A DNA stretch of 64,000 nt, taken from assembly GCF_035270045.1 (NCBI RefSeq), contig NZ_DATFIP010000035.1, positions 1 through 64,000 of the forward strand. Direction: 5' to 3'. A program made the position numbers and the translations under genes. Below, piece after piece: positions 15,326-24,018 of this stretch; the first letter of the stretch is position 1; every line of letters begins with the position of its first letter. The notes beneath the pieces were generated by a model that worked only from the letters and a program-made list of their open reading frames with translations, ran no database searches and had not been told where the DNA came from. Source of the stretch: Salibaculum sp035270045 (GTDB lineage Bacteria; Pseudomonadota; Alphaproteobacteria; Rhodobacterales; Rhodobacteraceae).

Positions 15326-15976
15326 TCAGACCTTCAGCATCCGCAACCCCTGCGTTGCGTCGCTGCGCACGGCCAAGCGCAGACCGGGTTCGTCCCCGGC
15401 CTTGAGGGCCGCGAGGATCAGCTTGTGATTATGCGGCGGTTCTGTCCGGCGCAGCTGTCCGTAGAGCTTGGACATTGTCGGCCCCAGTTGCAGCCAGACG
15501 GTTTCCGTGATGGCCAGCATCGCCGGGGCCTGGGACCGCAGGTAGAGCGTGCGATGGAATTCCAGGTTCAGGCGGATGTAGCCGCTCGCATCGTGCCGGG
15601 CGATCATCTGTCGGACACGGTGGTTGATCTCTTCCAGCCGCTCGATCAGCGCCAGGTGGGCGCGCGGCAGGGCCCGGCTGGCCAGTTCCGGCTCCAGCAG
15701 GGCGCGCAGCGCGGCCAGTTCCTCGATCCGTTCGTTCGACAACTCGGGGGTGAAGACCCGCCCCGACGAGGACAGAGAAAGCGCGCCCTCCGCCACCAGG
15801 CGGCGCACCGCCTCGCGCGCGGGTGTCATCGAGACACCGAAATCCTTGCCGATGCCGCGAAGGGTCAGGTGCTGTCCGGGGTGCATCTCGCCGTGCAGGA
15901 TGCGCAACCGCAGACTTCGGTAGACCCGGTCATGGGCGGCGCCGGTGGGTTCGGTGGCCTTGGAATGAATGAGCAT
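15326..15976 (-). CDS. GntR-family regulator with FCD ligand domain
   Basis: A 216-residue regulator. The winged helix-turn-helix spans about residues 15-80 (YRSLRLRILHGEMHPGQHLTL, then MTPAREAVRRLVAEGAL), and the FCD all-helical effector domain spans about 88-210 with the expected metal-site histidines in NLEFHRTLY and the later HNH segment. FCD regulators usually bind organic acids. A perfect TTTGTGATCACAAA palindrome lies 6 bases upstream of the ATG, over the ribosome site, implying autoregulation, and the same core is doubled at the sucC promoter. Control of sucC by a TCA or C2 metabolite is thus a reasonable inference. It is divergent from nothing and convergent with the TerB gene. Confidence 0.85.
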   Translation of the reverse strand: MLIHSKATEPTGAAHDRVYRSLRLRILHGEMHPGQHLTLRGIGKDFGVSMTPAREAVRRLVAEGALSLSSSGRVFTPELSNERIEELAALRALLEPELASRALPRAHLALIERLEEINHRVRQMIARHDASGYIRLNLEFHRTLYLRSQAPAMLAITETVWLQLGPTMSKLYGQLRRTEPPHNHKLILAALKAGDEPGLRLAVRSDATQGLRMLKV

Positions 15977-15981
15977 GGTTC

Positions 15982-15995
15982 TTTGTGATCACAAA
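15982..15995. promoter_or_regulatory. Palindromic operator at the GntR gene
   Basis: TTTGTGATCACAAA is a perfect 14-base palindrome ending 6 bases before the regulator start codon. It matches the GntR/FadR-subfamily operator pattern and contains the core seen twice upstream of sucC. Confidence 0.75.
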
Positions 15996-16032
15996 TCGGG
16001 ACGCCGTCAATCTCGACCGCCCGTTCATATGT

Positions 16033-16722
16033 TCAATCAAAGCGGATGCGATGCAGCGCGGCGCCTTCATCCCGCAGCCATCGGCGCGGGCCGGCGTGAC
16101 CGGGGAAAAGGCGCGCCACCTCGGCCCAGAAGGCCGGGGAATGGTCCATGTGGGCCAGGTGCGCCACCTCGTGAGCGGCGACATAGTCCAGAACCTCGGC
16201 CGGGGCCATGATCAGCCGCCACGAGAACATCAGGTCCCCGCGGGACGAGCACGACCCCCAGCGGGAGCGCGTATCGCGTAGCGTGATCCGGCCGTAGGTC
16301 TGGCCCAGCGCGCCCGCGTGACGATCGCAGGCCTCGACCAGCGCATCCCGGGCGCGGGCCTTGAGAAACCCCATCAGGCGTGGACCCAGCCTGTCGGACC
16401 CCGGCGGGACAAGCAGACGATCGTCCACCAGCCGAACGCCGCGCCCGCTGCCCTGAACAACGGTCAGGGATCGACCGCGAAAGGGCATCACCTGCCCGAA
16501 GGCAGGGTACTGTTCCGGGATGACAGTGGCCAGTTGCGCCCGCAGCCAGCCTGCCCTGTCATGCAGAAAGGCCCGCGCCTCGCGCTCGCGCACCCGCACG
16601 GGCAGGGTCAGGGTGGCGCGCCCGTCCAGCCGCGATACGCGCAGCGTCAGCCGACGTGCCCGCGCGTTGCGCCGGACAATGACCTCGACCGGGGGGTTGC
16701 CTTCAACGACAAGACGGCCCAT
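16033..16722 (-). CDS. YgjP-like (SprT/M48-related) zinc metalloprotease domain protein
   Basis: A 229-residue protein of the YgjP/DUF45 family. The zinc-binding HEVAHLAHMDHSPAFW motif gives two histidines and the glutamate; the preceding TRSRWGSCSSRGDLMFSWRL is the family hallmark. The N-terminal 100 residues are the usual beta-rich, arginine-rich region. ATG 16722 is preferred to the GTG at 16728 because AAGGG is correctly spaced from the ATG and abuts the GTG. The physiological substrate of the family is not well established. It stands alone between the GntR gene and the FYDLN gene. Confidence 0.85.
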   Translation of the reverse strand: MGRLVVEGNPPVEVIVRRNARARRLTLRVSRLDGRATLTLPVRVREREARAFLHDRAGWLRAQLATVIPEQYPAFGQVMPFRGRSLTVVQGSGRGVRLVDDRLLVPPGSDRLGPRLMGFLKARARDALVEACDRHAGALGQTYGRITLRDTRSRWGSCSSRGDLMFSWRLIMAPAEVLDYVAAHEVAHLAHMDHSPAFWAEVARLFPGHAGPRRWLRDEGAALHRIRFD

Positions 16723-16831
16723 AGGCACCCTTTACGAATTGCCTGCGTGTTAGCCTTTGACACGCCTATCCGCTTATGGCAGGTGGCGACGATCACGCCA
16801 AGTGCTGCCATATCGCACAGAGGAAGCAACG

Positions 16832-17164
16832 ATGCCCAAGGAAGAATGGGGAACCAAGCGGGTTTGCCCGACCACCGGCAAACGGTTCTACGACCTTAAT
16901 GCCAACCCGATCGTAAGCCCCTACACGGGCGAGGTGGTCCAGGTCGAGACCGGCAAGACCCGCACCATGGTCGCCGATGCAGCTGACGCCCAGTCGAAGA
17001 AGGCCGAGGAAAAGTCCTCGAACGACGAGGAAATCGTCCTCGACGATAGCGAGGAAGAGTCGAACGGCAGCTTGGGCGACGACGTGCTGGAAGACGACGA
17101 CGACGATGACGACGTCTCGCTCGATGATCTTACCGACGTGGCCGCACCGGACGAGGAGACCTGA
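16832..17164 (+). CDS. FYDLN acidic protein (TIGR02300)
   Basis: A 110-residue protein with the invariant N-terminus MPKEEWGTKRVCPTTGKRFY followed by DLNANPIVSPYTGE, then a highly acidic, disordered C-terminus that includes seven aspartates in a row (about residues 91-97). The family is nearly confined to alphaproteobacteria and its role is unknown. ATG 16832 fits the conserved start. tRNA-Ala follows about 100 bases downstream on the same strand. Confidence 0.92.
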   Translation: MPKEEWGTKRVCPTTGKRFYDLNANPIVSPYTGEVVQVETGKTRTMVADAADAQSKKAEEKSSNDEEIVLDDSEEESNGSLGDDVLEDDDDDDDVSLDDLTDVAAPDEET

Positions 17165-17262
17165 GGTCACCAAGGAATCTGGCGCCGGCGGGAATTTTCG
17201 CTTGATCTCGCCCGCGCCCACCCTTAGAGACCACTTCGTTGCCGCAAGCCGGCAACAATAAC

Positions 17263-17338
<76 letters not shown>

Positions 17339-17522
17339 AATCCTCCAAGGTATTTGTCCGCGTTCTGAACAGGTTGGGCGGTCGCTCGCGACCTCGCCCG
17401 GGACGGCACCTCCATTTTGCATGCGTTACCGCGCCACCCTCTCGTCACGCCTAATGGTCTGGTCGATCAAGAGCCCCCGCTCGGAACACCGCCTTGAATC
17501 GGGTCAAGACCCTACAAAAGCT

Positions 17523-17768
17523 TCATGATCCGCGGCGGGACAAGTAGGCTTCCGCGCGGTTCACGGTCGATATCTCGGGATAATCTCTTTCCGGGATGTC
17601 GATCCCGAGCCGTTCGTGCAGCGCGGTCACAAGGTTGAGCACGTCCATCGAGTCGAGATCCAGATCGTCCTGAATATGGTCGTCGTCGCCGATATCCGCT
17701 GCCTCGATATCCGGTGCGACGCGGACCAGTTCCTCCAGAAAGATACTTTTGTAATCGGTGCTGGTCAT
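17523..17768 (-). CDS. Acyl carrier protein of the synthetase/E1/E2 operon
   Basis: An 81-residue acidic helical protein with the phosphopantetheine site LDLDSMDVLN; the attachment serine is S40. The residues around it fit the ACP fold with a GIDIPERDYPEISTV helix III region. It is the last gene of the operon and its ATG overlaps the E2 stop (ATGA). It is not next to fatty-acid synthesis genes, so it is not the housekeeping AcpP. Its presence suggests that the acyl group made or activated by the neighbouring enzymes is carried on a protein thioester, but which enzyme charges it is unknown. Confidence 0.88.
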   Translation of the reverse strand: MTSTDYKSIFLEELVRVAPDIEAADIGDDDHIQDDLDLDSMDVLNLVTALHERLGIDIPERDYPEISTVNRAEAYLSRRGS

Positions 17769-18973
17769 TGTTCCTCCGGTGTCTGGATGGCGTTTTCGAA
17801 TGCGGCGATGAAGCGGGCCACCTGACGTCCGTCGCTGACGCGGTGGTCTGCCGAGACAGTCACCGTGACGACGTGGCGTGGGATGATCTCCCCAGCGACC
17901 ACCCATGGGCGGAGGTGGGGTGCGCCCAGGCCAATCAAGGCAACCTGAGGCGGGAAGATCACGCCTGTCATCGCCTCGGCCCCCGACTCACCCAGACTTG
18001 ACACCGTGATGGTTCCCTGTGTCATCTCCGACGCCCGGAGCCGTCCGGCGCGGGCGCGGGCGACGAGGTCTCGCATACCGGCCATCGTCTCCTCGAGTGT
18101 CATCGCGCCGGCGTTCATCAACGCGGGTGCGACCAGACCACCACCGCGAAGCGCGATGGCGACGCCCGGGTTCACCCCTTCGGACGGAACGAAGCCGCGT
18201 TCATCGAGGTAATGGCCGTTCATCACCGGACTCTTGATCGCTGCCCGCGTCGCAGCGCGAACGAAAAGGGCGCCGAGGAGGATACGCTCGGCCGGGGGGC
18301 GATCCGCGTTCACCTTCTCGAGGAAGCTGATCGCTGGGTCGACGTCGATGGTCTCGGAAATGTAGAAATGCGGGATCGTCCGCTTGGCCCGCGTCATGGC
18401 GGCCGCGATGGCTTTGCGCATTTCCTCCATGGGAGAGGCCTTTGCCTCGGACTGGCCCGGGGCTGCGTGTTCCACATCGGCGAGCAGGATGGCGCCACCC
18501 GGCCCGCTGCCCGTCAGGGACGCGACGTCGACGCCGAGTTTCTCGGCCAGTTGACGCGCGGCGGGCGAGGCGCGCAGCGCGCCAGGAGCGCGACGCATCG
18601 GGGCAGCGGGGGCCTTTGGTGGTTCGATCGCCTGCCGCGGTTCCCGGACCTGGGGAAGCTCGGGCTTTGTGAGCGGTTCCGGTGCTGCGTGCGCGGGTCC
18701 GGGTGCCGCGGCAGGTCGCGCCTCTGACGCCGCCTCGCCATCGGCGAGCACGATGGCGAGCGGCGTGCCGACAGGCAGCTCCCGGCCCAGTTCGGCCAGC
18801 AACTCGGTCACGGTACCCTCTTCGAAAACCTCGATCTCGATCGCGCCTTTCTGGGTTTCGACCACGGCCACGACGTCGCCCCGATGAACGGTGTCGCCCG
18901 GTTTCACCAGCCATTCGACCAGCTTGCCCGCCTCCATGTCCGCGCCGAGCGAGGGCATGACGAAAACGCCCAT
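17765..18973 (-). CDS. 2-oxoacid dehydrogenase E2 acyltransferase
   Basis: A 402-residue E2 with one lipoyl domain at residues 1-76 (lipoyl lysine K42 in ETQKGAIEIE, a QKG rather than DKA context), an Ala/Pro-rich linker, an E3-binding domain near 124-160 (ASPAARQLAEKLGVD) and a catalytic domain ending with SADHRVSDG, active-site H377 and D381. The sequence belongs with pyruvate/acetoin-type E2 rather than with SucB. The start codon follows the E1 stop by one base. No E3 gene is adjacent, so Lpd from elsewhere must serve. The acyl specificity is unknown. Confidence 0.9.
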   Translation of the reverse strand: MGVFVMPSLGADMEAGKLVEWLVKPGDTVHRGDVVAVVETQKGAIEIEVFEEGTVTELLAELGRELPVGTPLAIVLADGEAASEARPAAAPGPAHAAPEPLTKPELPQVREPRQAIEPPKAPAAPMRRAPGALRASPAARQLAEKLGVDVASLTGSGPGGAILLADVEHAAPGQSEAKASPMEEMRKAIAAAMTRAKRTIPHFYISETIDVDPAISFLEKVNADRPPAERILLGALFVRAATRAAIKSPVMNGHYLDERGFVPSEGVNPGVAIALRGGGLVAPALMNAGAMTLEETMAGMRDLVARARAGRLRASEMTQGTITVSSLGESGAEAMTGVIFPPQVALIGLGAPHLRPWVVAGEIIPRHVVTVTVSADHRVSDGRQVARFIAAFENAIQTPEEQ

Positions 18974-18974
18974 C

Positions 18975-20969
18975 TCAGCGCCCCATTTGCGCGCGGGCGG
19001 CGGCAACGATCCTGTCGACCTGCGGAATCGACGCCTGTTCCAGATGCGCCGGATAGGGGATCGGAACCTCCTCGGAACAAACGCGCGAGACCGGCCCATC
19101 GAGCGACCAGAACCCTTGCTCCATGATGCGCGCCATGATTTCGGCCGCAAGCGAGCCCGAGCGCCAGCCCTCGTCCACGACGACCGCGCGGCGGGTCTTG
19201 CCGAGCGATGCGAGAATCGTCTGGTCGTCGAGCGGACGCAGGGTACGCAGGTCGATCACCTCGGCGCTGATCCCCTCCTTCGCAAGGCTCTCCGCCGCCT
19301 CCAGCGTCTTCCAGAGCGAGCCGCCATAGGTAATGAGGCTCACGTCCGTACCCTCCCGCCGGATCGCTGCCTTCGTGATGTCGACGGCTCCGGCCGTCTC
19401 ATCGATCTGCCCGGCCATGTTGTAGAGCATGACGTTCTCGAAGATCAGCACCGGGTCGGGATCCTCAAGCGCGCTGCCCAGCATCCCCCGTGCATCCTCC
19501 AGCGTGGCGGGGGCGAGCACCTTCAATCCGGGGATATGTGCATACCATCCCTCAAGCGAATGCGAATGCTGCGCGGCGAGCTGCTTGCCCGCCCCGGTTG
19601 CCATGCGGATCACGAGTGGCACACCGAACTGACCGCCCGACATGTGCCGGATTGCAGCCGCGGTGTTCATGATTTGGTCGAGCGCGAGCAGACTGAAGTT
19701 GACGGTCATCAACTCCACGATGGGTCGCATCCCCGCCGCCGCGGCGCCGATGCCCGCGCCCGTGAACCCCGACTCGCTCAGCGGCGTATCACGGATGCGG
19801 TCCTCGCCGAACTCCGCCATCAGGCCCTTGGTCACGGCATAACAGCCGCCGTAGGCACCCACGTCCTCGCCCATGAGAAATACCCGCGCGTCGCGCAGCA
19901 TCGCATCGCGGATGCCCTGCTTCACCGCCTCGCGGTAGGTCGCCTTCAGCAACTTTCCCGAAGGGGTTGCGGCCTCAGGCGGATCCGGCTGCGTACCCAG
20001 GACATGGGTCGTCAGCGTCTCGGGCGGCTCCCAACTGCCCGCCTCGGCGAATTCGACGGCCTCGGCGATCTCGTCCGAAACCCGGGCCTCGATCTCGTCG
20101 ACGTCTGACTGGTGAATCAAGCCGTTCTCCAGAAGCCAATTCTGGAAACGCACGATCGGACCCTTCAGCCGCCATGTCGCCACCTCGTCCTTCTCGCGGT
20201 AGAGCTGTGCGTCGAACATGGAATGGGCGCGGAAGCGGTAGGTCTTGCATTCGAGGAAATGTGGCCGTCCGGTCTCCCGTATCCGGGCGATGGCCCGGCG
20301 TGCCGCAGCTTCCACCGCAACCACGTCCATGCCATCCACCTGCTCGGCCTCGATCCCGTAGACCTTGGCCTTTTCGAAGATCTCCGTCTCGGATTCGGTC
20401 CGCTCGACAGCGGATCCCATCGCGTACCCGTTGTTCTCGCAAACGAACAGCACGGGAAGATCCCACAGTTCTGCGAGGTTCATGGTCTCATGGAATTCAC
20501 CCTCGGCCACGGCGCCCTCGCCGAAGAAGCAGGCCGTGACATTCGCTTCGCCCCGCATCCGGTCCGCAAGCGCGAGGCCACCCGCCAGCGGCAGGCCGCC
20601 ACCCACGATGGCGTTTCCGCCGTAGAAATTGGCGGCGGCGTCAAAGATGTGCATCGAGCCCCCACGCCCGCCGGAACAGCCCTCGGCCTTGCCATACATC
20701 TCGGCCAGGACGGTTGTCATCGGCACGCCACGGGCAAGCGCGTGGCCGTGTTCGCGATAGGTTGCAACGATGCGGTCCGTGTCGCGCAGGACCGGGATGA
20801 CACCGGCGGCGATTGCCTCCTCCCCGTCGTAGAGGTGCAGGAAGCCGCGGATCTTCTCCAGCGTGTAAAGCTCGGCGCATTTGTCCTCGAAGCGGCGTAT
20901 GCGGATCATCTGGCGCAAGAGATCCAGCACATGCGTCCGGTCGAGTCGGGGCTTTTCGGTGGCACTCAT
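18975..20969 (-). CDS. Fused E1 alpha-beta subunit of a 2-oxoacid dehydrogenase
   Basis: A 664-residue fusion. Residues 1-325 are the E1alpha thiamine-diphosphate half: RQMIRIRRFEDKC, GRGGSMHIF, and the cofactor motif that begins GEG (canonical GDG) and ends ENNGYA. After a short linker, residues 345-664 are the E1beta half (VFLMGEDVGAYGG, DTPLSESGFTGAGIGAA, EVIDLRTLRPLD). Most branched or acetoin-type E1 enzymes encode the halves separately, so the fusion is distinctive. The substrate may be pyruvate or another short 2-oxoacid; sequence alone does not decide. The start overlaps the synthetase stop (ATGA), and E2 follows immediately. Confidence 0.9.
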   Translation of the reverse strand: MSATEKPRLDRTHVLDLLRQMIRIRRFEDKCAELYTLEKIRGFLHLYDGEEAIAAGVIPVLRDTDRIVATYREHGHALARGVPMTTVLAEMYGKAEGCSGGRGGSMHIFDAAANFYGGNAIVGGGLPLAGGLALADRMRGEANVTACFFGEGAVAEGEFHETMNLAELWDLPVLFVCENNGYAMGSAVERTESETEIFEKAKVYGIEAEQVDGMDVVAVEAAARRAIARIRETGRPHFLECKTYRFRAHSMFDAQLYREKDEVATWRLKGPIVRFQNWLLENGLIHQSDVDEIEARVSDEIAEAVEFAEAGSWEPPETLTTHVLGTQPDPPEAATPSGKLLKATYREAVKQGIRDAMLRDARVFLMGEDVGAYGGCYAVTKGLMAEFGEDRIRDTPLSESGFTGAGIGAAAAGMRPIVELMTVNFSLLALDQIMNTAAAIRHMSGGQFGVPLVIRMATGAGKQLAAQHSHSLEGWYAHIPGLKVLAPATLEDARGMLGSALEDPDPVLIFENVMLYNMAGQIDETAGAVDITKAAIRREGTDVSLITYGGSLWKTLEAAESLAKEGISAEVIDLRTLRPLDDQTILASLGKTRRAVVVDEGWRSGSLAAEIMARIMEQGFWSLDGPVSRVCSEEVPIPYPAHLEQASIPQVDRIVAAARAQMGR

Positions 20970-22714
20970 GTCTCGTCCGTCTCCAGCGTGGAAATATCGC
21001 CTTCGGGCAGGCCAAGCTCGCGCGCCTTCAGTAGGCGGCGCATGATCTTGCCCGAGCGGGTCTTGGGCAGCGTGGTGCGGAACACGATCTCGCGCGGTGC
21101 GACAGCGGGGCCAAGCCGCTTGCGGGCATGACCGCGGATCTCCTGTTCCAGCGCCTCCGATGGCTCGAAGCCCGGGTTCAACGTGACATAGGCCTTGACG
21201 ACCTCGCCCGCCGTTTCATCGGGGATGCCGATGACGCCGGCCTCGGCGACGGCGTCATGCTCGATCAGGGTGCTTTCGACCTCGAAAGGCCCGATCAGGT
21301 GGCCGGAGGTCTTGATAAGGTCATCTGCCCGGCCGACGAACCAGAAATACCCGTCCGCGTCCCGCATCGCCAGATCGCCCGAAAGGTACCAGCCGTCGAG
21401 AAAGCATTTTCGGTAGCGTTCCGTCTCGTTAAGATAGGCGCGCATCATTGACGGCCAGCCAGGCCGCAACGCAAGCTCGCCAATGTCCCCGGCGCCGAGT
21501 TCTTCGAGGCCCGCGTCCGTTCGTGCGACGATACCCGCCTCGATCCCCGGCAGGGGCGTGCCCATCGAGCCCGGGCGCACCTCCATGCCGGGGCGGTTCG
21601 CGATCATGATCCCCCCGGTCTCGGTTTGCCACCAGTTGTCATGAAAGGGCTGACCGAAGACGCTCTCGCTCCAGATCACCGCCTCGGGGTTCAGCGGCTC
21701 GCCCACGCTGGCGAGGAAGATGAGCGACGAGAAATCATACCCGGCCGCCGCCGCATCGCCAGCGCGCATCATCATTCGGATGGCGGTGGGCGCGGTGTAC
21801 CAGACCTGCACCCGTTCATGTTCGATCGTGCCGTACCAGCGGTCCAGTTCGAACTCGGCCTCGTCCACCAGCATCGTCCCCCGGTTCACCAGCGGCGAGA
21901 TAATGCCGTAGGACGTGCCGGTCACCCAGCCCGGATCGGCGGTACACCAATAGCGCACGCCCGGAGTCAGGCCCAGCGCATGGCGCCCAGACCAGGCGTG
22001 GTAGACCACAGCACCGTGGACGTGGACGGCTCCCTTCGGGCGCCCGGTCGTGCCGGACGTGAAGTGGATCAGCGCCGGGTCCTCGGGCGAAGTCGCGACC
22101 GTTTCGAACGCCGGGGAAGCAGCCGCCATGGCGGGGCCCAGCGCAACACAATCGTCGGGCGCCTCATCTCCGAGGATCAGGACGAGCTTCAGCGACGGTA
22201 TCTCGGACCGCCATCTGGCGATTTTGCGGCGGTAGAGGCCCGCAGTCGTGACCAGAACGTTGGCCTCCCCGATCTCCATCCGGGTTCGGATGGGCTCTGG
22301 CCCGAAGGCCGAGAAAAGCGGCGTGAAGACCAGTCCGGCCTTCAGCGTGCCGAGCGCCGTCGCGTAAAGTTCGGGCACGCGTCCCGTGAGCGCGAAGACA
22401 CTGTCGCCCTTTTCCAGCCCGTGTTCGGCCAGCACGTTGGCGAAACGGCTCGCCAAGTCGGTCATCTCTCTGTAGGTCACGTCGCCTTTGGCGCCGTCCT
22501 TGCCCAACCATCGCAGTGCGACCTGCGCACCGTGCCCCTCCGACACGTGGCGATCCAGCGCCTCGTGCGCGATGTTGATACCGGACTTCCATCCGTCGAT
22601 CAGGCTGCGGGCCTCGGCCCAGCGACTCCCCGAAGTGTTGATCGACTCTCCCTGCGTGCCAGTGCCGGCGACAGCACCGGACGCGGTCAGCTTCGTGCCG
22701 CTGTCCTGCGTCAT
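20966..22714 (-). CDS. AMP-forming acyl-CoA synthetase (acetate/propionate-ligase-like)
   Basis: A 582-residue ANL-superfamily enzyme. Visible motifs: FTSGTTGRPKGAVHVH (P-loop), NWWQTETGG, YLSGDLAMRDADGYFWFVGR (hinge), DDLIKTSGHLIGPFEVE, and the catalytic lysine in PKTRSGKIMRR. It is shorter than AcsA of enterobacteria (about 650 residues) and closer to the short acetate-CoA ligase type. GGGAGGAG lies 6-7 bases before the ATG, which fixes the start. It is the first gene of the operon with E1, E2 and ACP. It could activate a free acid to acyl-CoA, or acyl-adenylate for transfer to the ACP; the second role is inference. Confidence 0.88.
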   Translation of the reverse strand: MTQDSGTKLTASGAVAGTGTQGESINTSGSRWAEARSLIDGWKSGINIAHEALDRHVSEGHGAQVALRWLGKDGAKGDVTYREMTDLASRFANVLAEHGLEKGDSVFALTGRVPELYATALGTLKAGLVFTPLFSAFGPEPIRTRMEIGEANVLVTTAGLYRRKIARWRSEIPSLKLVLILGDEAPDDCVALGPAMAAASPAFETVATSPEDPALIHFTSGTTGRPKGAVHVHGAVVYHAWSGRHALGLTPGVRYWCTADPGWVTGTSYGIISPLVNRGTMLVDEAEFELDRWYGTIEHERVQVWYTAPTAIRMMMRAGDAAAAGYDFSSLIFLASVGEPLNPEAVIWSESVFGQPFHDNWWQTETGGIMIANRPGMEVRPGSMGTPLPGIEAGIVARTDAGLEELGAGDIGELALRPGWPSMMRAYLNETERYRKCFLDGWYLSGDLAMRDADGYFWFVGRADDLIKTSGHLIGPFEVESTLIEHDAVAEAGVIGIPDETAGEVVKAYVTLNPGFEPSEALEQEIRGHARKRLGPAVAPREIVFRTTLPKTRSGKIMRRLLKARELGLPEGDISTLETDET

Positions 22715-22903
22715 GGTTCTCTCCTCCCGAAGCAAGTGTGCAGGGCGGTCGCGCCGGAGAACATGACACAGGTCAAATTTCGTGACGCCTCGGGATAGCA
22801 GCGCAGCTTCCAAATCCAGCTGAGGCCGCCATCTGTCACGCCGGTCCATCCGCACGCGCCTTGAACGCAGCCTTGGCCGCAGAAGACGATTTCGCCAGGG
22901 CAC

Positions 22904-22941
22904 GCCAGAGGTCCGCGGTTTGATCCCTCCTGGCGCCACCA
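22904..22941 (+). repeat. Decayed tRNA 3'-end copy, possible attachment-site remnant
   Basis: These 38 bases align without gaps to the last 38 bases of tRNA-Ala (17301-17338) with 8 mismatches and end in the same CCACCA. Upstream bases do not complete a tRNA. The segment between the two copies contains exactly the ACP/E2/E1/synthetase operon. No integrase is present within, so an old island scar is an inference. Confidence 0.5.
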
Positions 22942-23839
22942 TCAGCGATCGGGCGGCAAGTCGCGGGCGATATCCCGCCAACGGCGGAACCATCGCGCGC
23001 CCATGGGCGGAAAGCCGCGCCAGGGTTTCCAGGGTTTTCGCGACCCGACGAAATGTACGATTGCCGCGTTGCGGGCCGACGTGGCCAGGGCCTGCCGCAA
23101 CGCGGGGGATAGCAGCGCCGCCCCGCGAAACGCATTGCCGCGATAGGTGTTCCACTTCAACTCGAGGTCGTCGATTCTGCCCCGGAAAGTCTTGAAAAGC
23201 CAAGTCTGATCGGGCCAGCGCCATTGCGCCGCCGCGCGCAGGTCGGTCATGCGATCCCTGACCGCAGGCTCGGCCCGGATACGGTCCAGGTCCAGCAGAA
23301 CCACACCGGAGTTGATGTAATCCTCGGGGGAGTCGTCACCGAAAATGCGTGCAAGATTTGACAGTTTCTTGCGGGCGTTGCGCCGGACAAACGGCACCAG
23401 CGCAGCCTTCCGGTTCCGCGCCAGGTCAACATGGATCAGGTTCTTCACTGCCTTGCAGGCAGAGAGGGGCTTCCCGTGCATGTCACGAAAGAAAAGCTCG
23501 GCCAGGTCCCGGGTCACGAGCACATCACCGTCGAGATAAAGGATGCGCCCCGTTGTCAACCGCGGCAAAAGCAGAACGGACAGCATCGGCAGCCGTCTGG
23601 CGACCTCGGGAACGTGATCCGCCGATGCCAGGGGATGGCGCACGAGGCACGCGCCCCCACCCGGGCGGGCCGCGCAGACGGTTTCTATGGCGTGCCAGTC
23701 AGCCTCCTCCAGGTCGACGCCGATGATATGGATCTCCAGCGGCGTGCGGCTGGTTCGGATCAGCGCGCAGCGCCACGAGTGTCGGGTACAGGAACCCGTG
23801 ATCAAGCGAGAAGCAGACACGAAGGGGGGATGAGGTCAT
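22942..23839 (-). pseudogene. GT8-type glycosyltransferase broken by an N-terminal frameshift
   Basis: The main frame (from about 23775 to the stop) has LEIHIIGVDLEE, RILYLDGDVLVTRDL with the DxD metal site, INSGVVLLDLDRI, and DQTWLFKTFRGRI, typical of GT8 enzymes that build lipopolysaccharide or capsule. The expected N-terminus (MTSSPLRVCFSLDHGFLYPT, starting at 23839) is in another frame; the two join near 23766-23775, where adding two bases or deleting one would restore a continuous protein of about 299 residues. Either the gene is inactivated or there is a sequencing error. It faces away from three plus-strand glycosyltransferase genes. Confidence 0.65.
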
Positions 23840-24018
23840 GCGGCGTCTGTCCCTTGAAACGCGTTTTGGTCATGCACGACCGCTACCGGGTCGATGTCTC
23901 GGCCGAAACCACCCTGCTCCGGCGCTGCCTTGCGCAAACCGGGGAGCGGTCCGAAATTCGGCTTGCACTCTGGGCAGGGCCGAACATAACCGGCGCCAAC
24001 ATCGTTTGCGAGGCCCTG

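Noticed and set aside
17523..17768. Housekeeping fatty-acid AcpP
   Set aside because: It is the last gene of the synthetase/E1/E2 operon, and no fab genes are adjacent.
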